Assembly (NCBI GenBank): GCA_015657535.1
Contig: JADHZB010001115.1
Location: forward strand, 1,428 to 34,451
Direction: 5' to 3'
DNA: 33,024 bases
DNA from: Nephromyces sp. MM_2019
Lineage: Eukaryota; Apicomplexa; Aconoidasida; Nephromycida
The first letter of the stretch is position 1; each line of letters opens with the position of its first letter. Made by a program: the position numbers and the translations under genes. This document shows positions 10,301 to 22,300 of this stretch, piece by piece. The notes beneath the pieces were generated by a model. It was not told the origin of the DNA. It saw nothing but the letters and a program-made list of their open reading frames with translations, and did not search any database.

Positions 10301-13300
10301 CTGCAAGGAGATTTTTGCGCAGGACAAGGTAACAGGAATGATCACCAGGCACCAGTTGGCTTAGTTACAACCAATATATGCACCATCAGGCTTAGTTGTA
10401 GAAAATATCTTACTGTACATGGAAATGCATATGTTCCGTGCAACGTAGATTTATACTGTTTTATCCTAGCTCCGCTTCGTTGAGTTTTATATTTGCATTT
10501 GTGAGCATGTGCATGCTTTGTTTTAGATTTTTATTTGCGTTGTTTTTTTCTGCACTCTTCGGCAGTCAGCGCATTCATCTAAGTTATACAGTATGTGAAA
10601 GAGGTTCCTTTCCCTTGCAGATACCCCGTGCACTATCTACCTTCCTATCCTGCATCATTCATAGATTTATCCATGATCAATTTTAATTGCGAATAAAAGA
10701 AAAGGCTGCAAGTAACGAGAGGCATTCGTTTACCATAGAGATTCAGGCATGATAAGTCTCCATCCTTACACAGGCATTTCGTTGGCTGCAGTGTAAATGA
10801 AGTAGATAGATTTTTGTATTTTGTTACCCCAGCAATAAGCACAAAAAGTGACTACAGAGATGATAGACTACAGCCTTATGAGGTGCACTAGCTAGCGAAT
10901 ATTCTTGATTAACCACGTTCTGGAACTTCGACAGTCAAAGAATAATAGGTACCATGCTGATGAGTACCATGTAAATCACGAGTAGTCCACATCAACTCAT
11001 CAGCAGCTACCATGTCAAGTTAAATATTTGAAGGGAAGAAGCCTTGGGCTATGTATGTCGGGGAGAGGACAAAGTTTATGTTTTTAACTAGTTGTATCAC
11101 TTCGAAGTATTGTACGCGAATTCAGCTACTGAGAATATTGTAGTTCCCTATCGAATACTACCCGATGCGAGCTTGGACTCTATCGGGATATCCTTTAACA
11201 TTTTTGATAAATCCTTAAAACTACAGTATAGATAGAAGATTTGTTAACAGTCCAAAGATGCCTTCTAAGGGTGCTTCTTACCTCACTAACGAGGATCTCA
11301 ATGCTGGCCATAGTTGGCTCGCTAGATTCATCGTAGCCTCGCACTTCGAAAGTTAACCGGTATTTTGAAGTCTCGTTAGGAATGGGATGCACAGGGAAAG
11401 TTAGCCTCAACAAGCTATTAGGTTCTACGCTAAACCTTTGTGGTTCCTGATCTAGCTTTTCGAACTACAGCAGAAGAGTACAGTGTATGATACATTTTCT
11501 AGCAGGAAATCTTGCGATAAAACTAAGAGCTAAAGCACCCTATGCTCTTGAAAGTTGTTGTTTAAGCGTCCATAACAAAAAAAGCTGGTGTGAGTATTTT
11601 TCTGATGTGAAAAGCTTTATAACACCTAAAAAACGACGCAGAACGGCGAAATCAAACAAAAAGCACTCTAATTGCAAGGAGGAAATGTAGGCACTCATCG
11701 AAAGGTGAAGGATAACTGATAGTCGCAGTAGTACATATCTAGAGAAATTGTGATGTTAAATTCATCCCACCTTGCTACAATACTGCTTCTATGACTAAAA
11801 AATATAACTGGCCACTCAGCCTCCATAAAGCTGGCTGCACTGGAGGTAATCATTGGCGGATTAAACGAGTACTTATCTATCCCTCACAGGCCATGAAACA
11901 GTCCCTTCATGAGCTAGTAAAAAGCGTACATATGATGCTAGTTCCCTTATCAGCCCACCTAAAAAGGGAAAGCACGCTTAAGACAGTGCGGAATCCCCGA
12001 AATACATATTCTACGCTTCAACTAGTTGAATAAAATCGTGTACGGATATACATCTTATGAAAATACTTTGTGGACGCTGAATCACAGGGGCCATACCCAG
12101 AAATTGCCACTTTTCAGATTGCTACTGATCCCAATAGCTGGATCAAAAGTTAAAAAAAGGAACAATATTGCTTCTTTGCAACGCGACTTCATTATCATAC
12201 TGCATCTAACAGCGAGCTAACCCTTTTTTCATAGCCTCTCTTGCTTAGCTCTATCGTTCTACCATCTTGAAGTAGTTGTAATGACGTTAGTGAAAAATGT
12301 ACTTCATCTGGTTCAATTCCTGAAAGATGGAAACCAATGTGGTAGTTACTCGGGAAACAATTTTAGCGTTTCGCTATAAAAATTTCGAGCTTCATTGCGC
12401 TAATAGACACGCACTCTGCGCTGATTTAACATTGTCGACAACAATATTTTCATGTTGTTCTGTGGTTCATGCTTGTACCATAGCGAAAGGTGATTATGAT
12501 AAGTGTAGTATGGTAGTGAACTCAAACTCATATTCGGCATATTAAATACCTAGCTTTAAACCGTTTTCAAGCCAACAATTAGGATTCAGAGTGCCTAAAA
12601 AGGGCTTTTACTTGCCTGAATAGTGTGTACTTGACATAGTCATTACGGCTAGCTGTGCAATTAAGGAGGTCTTAACCGCATTTTTACTAGTGTATGCATG
12701 GGCTGCGAATTCTATTCTACGCGCATATCTTTTTTCAGAGCTCCTGACTCCCTTTGTAAATGCAAACAAATTAAAATGGCTTCATGAGTTAAATCCCTAC
12801 TGTGGCAACATAGAAAAAAAAATCCGAAAATGCAGAAACTTCCCTCCTTCGCAGAAAACTAGCATTCTTCTGATGCTACTATTCTCGTGAACGCATAAAG
12901 CCTACCAAAGCTTGAAAAAGCTTATGATTTTATCTCAGCTACTCACCGTTATTTTGAACCAAGATTGTAATATAGCAGTTGTGCGCAAAGAAATCGTCAC
13001 ATTTAAAGATTCCATTAGAAGGTGATTCACAAACACAACTGTAGAGTAAATAATGGGTGAAAAAAAGTTCCATATAAGCATGTCCACTACCATGCTCTTT
13101 CCATCTCAAGCTCATTGTAGAAAATTAATAAGCCTAGGCAATCAAGTACGTTTTAAGGGAAGTTTACACGCGGGATTCTGACTTTTACTTGAGAGCATAA
13201 AATTATATGCTATATCGGCGCGCAGGAATGGCACAATGTTTATTTCACAACAAATTTATCGCTACCATTTAAAAATGATGGGGAAAAAAATTAGAGGCTC

Positions 13301-16300
13301 CAATTGATGCCTATAATATTTTTCTTGAGGAATATTAAAAAAAATTAAAGAGGCTAGAACACGGATTGAGAGGTACTTTCAAGGAAATAAGTGTAAAAGT
13401 ACTTAAATCTTCAAAATGTACTGATGCACTTACGCAATACTTTGAAGTCAATTTTAAAAATATTTTTCAGTCACATTATCTAAGATAGCTAAACTATTAT
13501 GGAATAGGCTAAAAAAAATATTGCGCGAATGAAAGTTTCAACTTTGCCTTAACCATGAACCAGAATTACCCAAAATAATATCTTAACGCATAAATAAATT
13601 GAACTATGTCTACCTTGGTTGATAAACTCTCAAATCTGAGATGTACTGTAACCATGCAACAGTCTTCACTGTCGAATACGCTGATACTAGAGTAACGTGT
13701 GGTCCTGGATACACGAAATGGAGCCAATCTCTCAATGGGGGAGGATAATATCTGGGAGTACCGCAAATGCCGCCTGATTCTTTAGTTCTAAGCAGATGTG
13801 GGGCATTGTTCAGCAACGTTGTGTACATCTGCTTCTAAAGGACATTTAAGAACCAAAAGCTTATCAAAGATGTCTTTTTATGCTAATAATTAAAGGTTAG
13901 TAAAGAGAAAAAAAAAATAGCAGCATACAAAAAACTTAAACGAAAAATTGAAGGAAAAGAAATAATAGATGATAAGTGTGCTGCGATAATGATAAAATAG
14001 AAGCTGAAATAGTTTAGTGGGACACGCATGATGAAAGGAATGGAGGAGTTCAAATGAATGAACTTCACACGTTTTGATGAAAATATTACTATAACTGCCA
14101 AAGGGATTATGTCAAATTATTTTTTTGAAAAAGTAAAAAAAATTAAAATCACATTCTAAGCTACACTTTTACCAAAGAAAGTAACCATTGAGAATAATGT
14201 TAGCCAAATACAAGTAGATGGTATTCCGGTGCCGCAAAAGAATCATAACACTGCTAGGCGCATTACTCAACAAATTAAAAACATTCAAGTTGCTTCAGGT
14301 GTACTGCTGATCGGCGATACATCTTTTAAAAGCACTGCTGATCTACGATTTAACTGCAGGATTTGTGTAGCTTAAAAGCTATAATATCGTTTTATGAATA
14401 AGGGAGCAAGTATAATAAACAATTAGCACATCGCGTAAGTTGGAGAATGATGATGCATGCTATGATGGAGCAGGTTGTAATAATAGATGGCACTTTTCGA
14501 CTAGTATTGGCAAAACATGAGATATCGACGATGATTCTCTTTAGGGGTGATATATTTTTTTATGAGGGTAGTATATTTAGCAGCATGGGTAACAAAGCTT
14601 TTTAGAGAAATAAAGCTGCTTTGATAGAGGTCTGAGCAATGGTTAATTTCTGAATTAATAGGACAACTAATGAAGGGAATCGAGTATTCCCGGAGATGAT
14701 GCCGACAACGGTGTAATTCAACAGGAGCCCCGAGAAAAAGCATTCGAATGAGCGCGTATGGAGAACCACTTTCAGAAAGCTATATTAACCACAGAGCCTT
14801 GCAATTTTTAATATGCTGATAGGGGAATAAAATAAAGGAGAAAAATGATCTTATAAGATAGTTATGTAGTGAGACACTAGTACTATGTTCTAGCTGGTAC
14901 AAAACGATACCAACACCTGATCTCTTTTAATAAGTATCAAGTGCACGTAGCTCCTGCGTGATGATTAAGAAGAGCGCGCACAAAAATGTTTCTACTAGTT
15001 AGGCATGAGAGCAGAAGGTAATTTCGCGTGCTGGCATCAACAGACAAAAGGTAGCACCAGCATGGTGTAGCCGTATTTTTGATTGGGGCAAGATGTTCTT
15101 GGTTACTGAAAGGAACTAATAGGTAGCTACTTCATAATTTTACAGGTACTTGGAAAGAAACACAGCAGAATACGAGGTTAATACTATTTCATTAGCACTT
15201 TAGAAGGAAACAATGGAGAATAATTACTCGCATGTAGAGCAGCTTTCGTACATTCAGTCATTTACGCATGGCAGGAAGTCATATGAAGGCTTCGAAAAAA
15301 AGCGCATCGTAACATGCATTTTTCGCTTATGGATTGTTCTCACTAACAGCTGTTTTCAGGTTCCCGGAATCACGGAGGTATTTATATATATTATCTGACT
15401 CCGGAAAGCCATTTCCAGAGCGGAATCTAGGCATGGAACCAAATATTTCCGGTATCTGAAAGTCGTGAATTACAAGGTGCAGGGTATATTCAATAGGCTT
15501 ACGATAGTTCTTAATTGCCGTGGTAGAAGGGGGTAACGAGCCAATGACAGAAATAAGTTAGAGCAAAATAAGTGGGATGCACAATTCTAACCTATAGCTA
15601 CAGTCTAGAGGCTGTTTAGCACTGTAGATTTCTAATAACGTAAGCTTTAGTTCACACACTCACAAGCAGCTGCACAACACGCATACAAACAGACACTCCA
15701 CTAGTTTTGCACACATACAATCAAACTTGTCAAAAAAAAAGCACTCTGAGATTTCTCCCAATATTCTTTTATTCACGGAGGAGAATTTTTCAAAAATTAA
15801 GGCGGGTGAAAAATAGTATCTACGCTGGTATACGCATATTTCAGCAACAGAACCATAAAGGTATCACTGGAAAGATTCTAGCGGTAGGAAAGATGATGGA
15901 TTGTAAAATTTGCCTATAATTGACTATTTGTATGCAAAACTGCTATTAAAAATGTTTTTTTTTCTATCAACATGGGTAAGCCTCTATTTGCGGTATCTCC
16001 GTTTATGAAGTTGAAAGTTGACTAGGGGTTGGGGTTATTTCGTTTTTAAACTCTTATTTTTAGTCATTTACAGTACAATAATTAATTCTCCAGTGAAGAA
16101 GTTAAGCAGAAAGTAACAAAACTTCAATGATGAATTCTACGAAATACTCAAATATGTGGCTCGAACTCAAAGTTATGTTGAAACAGATAAAATTGCACCG
16201 GAAAAAGTGACTAATACAAATAAAAATTTTTAAACAAAAACTAAATTATGGTTATTTTTTATTATGCACTCAAAAGTAAAAGTGTAGGAGCATTTGCTAT

Positions 16301-19300
16301 AAATAATAGGGATATATTTCAGCAACGAGCAATTGGAATTTATCATCTTTTATTAACAAGTGCAACTAAAATGCTTTGGAGACGTCTAAATCTTCGGAGG
16401 TGCAACATGCAAGAGGTTAAATCCTTGTAAAAAATACTTTTAATATGAATAATTCTTTTTATTATCACGGATTCTCACTATGATACAAACAAGCCTGGAA
16501 ACATACGCTAAAGCACTTTGAGCGCCACTGCATAAAATGTAACTATGCTCTCTCATTAACAATTTTTTTTGCCGTATAATCAAGCCATTTAAAGCTGCAT
16601 GTTTGCTATTCCTGAAAGATCAAAAAAATTACGCCTACGCCGCTTTTTATATTTTTAACTAGATTTTTTGATACAGAAGTCTATTATTCCTAATATTTTT
16701 CTTTAATTAATTGGTAGTACAATATGCTGTTGTACAATGCGTTTTTTGCCACAGTACGTTAACACGCTGCTGCTATTAATAATACGCAAAAACTTAAAAT
16801 AGATGTAGTATGAACTTCAAATTAAAAAAATTTAAATAATTATACATTGAAGAGCAGGCGCTTCCTATGTACACCAATCACGCTGTTCTATCCCATATCG
16901 AGGCTAAATATTGTCCAAACCCAATCTTATTCATGGTACTTCCCGAAGCTAATCGTATTCATGGTAATGCATCCTACCAGATAATGTTCATCTAGAGTTT
17001 CTGGGTCATAGAGAGCTTTTCGGGTGATCATTTGTTTTGTCCCACCCGTTGTACAGTTACCAGAATTGTGCAAACAGAAGTCTGTCTGATTTTTCCACGT
17101 TTGGACCTGTGCCATGATGTCACCGCACTGAGGATTAGGAAATCCTACTGCTGCTTTTTTTATAAAGTATCCCCTGCCTACACATCCGTAGTGCCGCTCC
17201 ACCCATTCTGCCACTAAGAAGGACATGCAAACTTTCTATGAGAAAATTATGAATATATATTTTATCTATTCATCTTCTAATAGCCTATAGGCATACCGCA
17301 AGATTTATTAGGAGTCATTTGGAAAAAAATTGGTAGCAATTAGCCTGACAGTAATACTTAAAAGCCGCTTGTAAATCTCATACAATGCAATTTATTTGCC
17401 TTACAAGACAATATACGATGTCTATGTGCGGAAAAAAAAATATCACGCCTAAGCCACCTAATCGAGGAATAGAAACAAGTGATGGTAAACGTCGTCGCAT
17501 ACTCCGAAATGGATTACGTATAAAATAATTAATACCCAGAAATGGAAGGTCACTATAATTTCGTGTATCATATACAAAGGCTAAACTATCACATCTCATT
17601 AGGCTGAATTCCCAGAAAAAGAAAAAAATATGTATCAACTTATTGGCGCACCACATAGCTGCGCCGAGTGTAACTTCCAAAGACCACGAATTAATATTTC
17701 TGCATTCTCATGTGCATCTACTAGCATATTGAAAAGCAGCACTATAGCTGAATTGAAAAGATCTCTACCTTTAAAATGTAGAGACTAATAGCTTAAGAAA
17801 AAAAATTGAAAATGTGAACATTCATGGTTTAAACGAATAAAACCTTACCAGAATTTGGTCCACCCTCTTCAAAGTAATTTACATTGTCAACCGAATATCT
17901 TACAAGTGTATCTATATCATCAGCAGGAACTCCCTGTAGCATGTATAATAAGGCATTAAATTGTTGGAAATAGCTTTCAGCCTGTTGCGGATGCCAAATT
18001 GACTTCTGGACTTTTATAGGAATACACTCAGCAGAGTTACAGTGAATACTACACTGAAATGCTAGCGTTTATGTTTATGAAGTATCATTGGCAAACAAAA
18101 AAAATCGAGGAAGTTCCAATGTTTACTGGTATTAATAAAGGGTAAATCGACGGAGAATGGAAGATGCGAACAAAGGCATGGATCCAGCTACCACTATCAG
18201 GAAGATACGGAAAAAAAATTTGGCTAACAAAAATCACGTAAGGGGAACTGCCATTTTCAATAATAAAAAACAAGATCTCATGTGAGCATTTATCTTTAAC
18301 ATAAAGAAATATATTTTTTACTCTAAGTTCTAAGATATTGCGCGGCATGCCGTTTTCAAAATGTTTTTACCCCATTCATCTCCGGATGTATAAGCAAGTA
18401 CTCCGTTAAATCCGGCGCTACCTGAGAGAGGCACCCGACAAGGAAAGTCACACGTTACTATATAAAAGCACAAAACCTTTGAACTAAAAAAAAAATATAA
18501 AAGCAATGTGCATTTTGGACTTTTTTGAGAAACAGAAGACTGTGTGAAGCCCTGAAATTAGATACCTAGTGATTCTACGTGCTACCCACTGCCTTAGCAC
18601 TGGGCCCTAAAGGCCTTAAAACATAATTTTTCCATATTTCATCGCATTTGTCAATATTAGAATGAAAAATTAAACCCTTAAATACATTAATTCTTCATTT
18701 TTTTAAATTCTAAGCGTAAAGTCACCTTAAAATGTGCATCCGGCGTTGCGATTTCACTTCTAAATTTATTTTTTCAACCACTTTACGCAGCACTACTCAT
18801 CGTAATCAAGATGCATACAAATTTCTCGACAAACATTCCGAGCAATTAAAACTTTAAAAAATATCACAAATGACCTCATGGTAAAGATTAGTGCGTTATA
18901 ATACAATATTTCATCTGATCCAACTGTATATGCAGCAACGCAACTTCGATTCTTACCGGGGTGGCAGGAATGTCATTGTGAATGGAAACAACAGAGTTAC
19001 TGGGGCCTGTGAAACAGCCGCAAGGGTAAATTTTGAGAGATGAAGTACATGAGAGGAAAAAATTATTTTCATAAAAAAATTATGGTACCTGCATCGAAAA
19101 GCTAATAAGACACCTAAGCATATGCAATGCTTTGCGTAGAAATAAGCACATGGTGGCTGGCAGTACTCATACCAATCGCCCATACTCTTCCCAGAAATAA
19201 AAAGCTCAAAACTGTACAGTTGCGATACAGTGCGTAGAAAATAGTTTCAAAATATTAGAGCTAGCTTTATCAAGCAGTAATAGTTGCAACTTCCACTATC

Positions 19301-22300
19301 AAGGAAAAGCAAGGAATCCTAAGTTACACGAATAGCTTTGGTTAGCTTGTTACCCTAAGGTTTATAGCAATGGCAAACTGAGTTATCGGCTGCAATTATT
19401 TTTCGATGCAACATTATCTTTTATAGAACTTGGGTCTATAGTTTGCATGCAAATAACTATGACCCCTTATTGAAAAACTTAATTTCATGTCAGTTTAAAT
19501 ATATATAGCAGCGCTGGTAATGGTAAGGTATTTTATCTTAGGAAGTTCTTTTACTCAGAGTAAGCCGAGTTACTGCCTTAAAGGAAGTTTAGTGTCTATT
19601 TAGCACTTACTGCGTCACACGTACCGTTGTAAGTTTGTGCCTTACTGGGCCCGAGAGTAAACCAATGCTTTTTGCTTAACTGCTCTCTAGCTAGGCAATC
19701 ATAGTTAATAGCCTGTTCGACGGTACAAGTGGAGTCTTCTTTAATATTAATGAAATCGACTCCCTTATTTGAACCAATATATAGCCCCGAGGTTGAGGAA
19801 GGATCTGCATTTAAAAAGGCAAATAATTGTGCTACTACGCCTGACGAAGGTCAAATATAAACCTAGTATGTAGCGAATCCTAATGAGATTCCAGCGGGAC
19901 GCTAGTACGCTTATCTCTTAGTGAATAACGCTTCCTTCATAAAAATACTACAACGAGTGCCACCGGTATTTAACCCCTCGGTAGGCTTAAGGGAATTATG
20001 CGTTCAAAACTGCGGAGTGGGCTATGAGTCAAGAGACCCACATCTTAAATTACTGGTGGAAGCATATACGCACTGAGAAAACATAAAATGAAAATGAGAT
20101 CAAACAATGTGAATATTTTATAACTATGCTATGTGAGTAAAAGAACCGGGCCTAGACGATAAAATTATATGACGCATACTTTTTGAACACTTAGGGCATC
20201 CAAAAAAAAAATCCTTTTGCACCTATGTATGAATATACATATTTAAGCACTTATTATTAAAACTATTTTCATGCTTTTATTTCTAGCCACAGGATTTCCA
20301 CAAGTCTGTACAGTTGCATTGGTATTAATGCTTCTATCGTTGTCAACTTAAACACTGGGAAAACACAGACAATTACTAAAGAAGGCGTACATCTGCAGAA
20401 TATGCTCTTCAAAGTGCATGACTAGCTTAAAGCAAGAATCATAAACTAAAATAAGCCTGTTCAAGGTTTTATAAACTTACGCACAAATCATGTTTTTGGA
20501 TACCCAAATGTCCATTAATCATGAGCCTTATTACTATAAGCGATTTTTCTCTAGCAGACTCAATTCCATATCGTAGGCAGTCATGTATAATTCATGCACT
20601 GAAAAGTATAACTTTATGTTTACTTTTTAAGCGATTCATAAACCCTGGCATGACACTATAGGCTAGAATTGTGTTGTATTACTAGGTATGCTTAATTTTC
20701 CAAGGATTTCGTAGTCCCATTCCGCAGGGGTAGGAAGTGTATAAACTGAGGACATCGGGTCAGAATAAAAAGTGCAGAACCTTCGCATGTAGTTTGGGAA
20801 TGCATCATTAGGTACCTCATCAGCTGAAATCAGAAGTAGTTAAATTCAGGAAAATTTTGATATTGCTGCGAAGTGGTCTTGAACATGATACTATTACTTT
20901 CAGTACCACAATAAATAGGATAAAACGAATACATGGCAACTGGAATAGAGCCATGCAGGCAAAAACTAGATTTTTACTCCTACCATATCTCTCAGTGCGT
21001 TGAGGCTATGGATACAATTTTTCAAATATGATATCCTAATTACAATTATCCGTACCAAAAGACTTTAATTGTGCCGATAGAACAGCTCGGCATGGCTAAA
21101 CTAGGAGAAAGAGAAGATTACTGTTTGAAGCTTCCTGTGATACACCTTTAATGCAAAGGGCTACTTGCCAAAAATCAGTGCGTCCTAAGTTGAAATATTC
21201 ATTTAATGGCCAGTTGCGATAAGTAGTTAAATTATAGATGGGAGTTTTGCAGAATATATGGGATACATTAATAGAAGTGTGCCTGCTCCAGCTGTGGTAA
21301 TATTGCATGCGCATCCTCTTCATGTCATAAAAGTATGAAGCACAAGAACTAATGGCTGGTGCAGAATGATTCTGAAAATAGAGACACGAACCAACGAATG
21401 CGCAGAATGTGATAAAACTATTGAACTATAGGAAGATTTTAAATTTCATTGAGTTTTTATATTCCTGAACAAGCCATAATTTATGATAGGAATAATAAAA
21501 GGGGTTTCATATAGTCTCTAAAAAACCAAGGCTCTATCCATACAACCACTTTCATATACGAAATACTTTGGCTACGGAAAGATCTCACAATAAGCTGAGT
21601 CCAAATTGAGAGCTTTTGAATAAGATGTCAGCCTTGTAGTTTCCATGCTTAAGCCCTAGTTTGGTACCCACCCACGTTGTGTTAGTACAAACTTTTTTTA
21701 ATGGCTATCACTACACAGTTACATCTGCATACTCATCTCCATTTTTTGCGGTACCCTCTCATATATGGATACGATGGGAATACTTATTAGCAAACAAGGC
21801 AATACTTACGATATATACTAGTGTCTATTGCACAATCCAGGTTAGCTCTGGAAAGAACGTTAGTAGTTGGTGCATGCTCGGCAAGCGTTGGATCAGTGCA
21901 CGAGCAGCATTCGCCGATGGGGTTGTCTGTTAAAGACCATATTCTTCGCGGAAATAATTCCGCAGGTACAGAGGTTGGGTCGCAGAACTCGCTTGGTGGC
22001 GAAGGTCCTGGGTTGACACCTCTAGCTTGTCTTAATATATTGTTACATTCCACGTTTCCATTGGTAGTGTTACACTTATTGTCGGTAGAATGTATGGTTC
22101 GCTTGTAAGTATGAGATAAGCATAGCTCTTGCAGCTCAAAATAGATACTCTGTACGGTAAGAAAAGTGCTGAGAGTTAATTGAAAGGAGCGAAGGGGACT
22201 AAATCAACCTGATGGACTGAGATTTACGATTACTGAAAGGTTCGAAGCATTGGACATGTCGCAGAAGATGCTGATAATTTTATGGGTCAGGTTGTCAAAA

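Noticed and set aside
12301..12330. GGTTCAATTCC, resembling a tRNA T-arm
   Set aside because: The flanks do not pair as a T stem, and no D arm, anticodon arm or acceptor stem is found upstream.
13610..13828. 72-codon minus-strand frame overlapping HAP2 exon 13
   Set aside because: Its frame ends phase 2 at the donor and cannot join exon 14; the other frame joins in phase and fits domain III.
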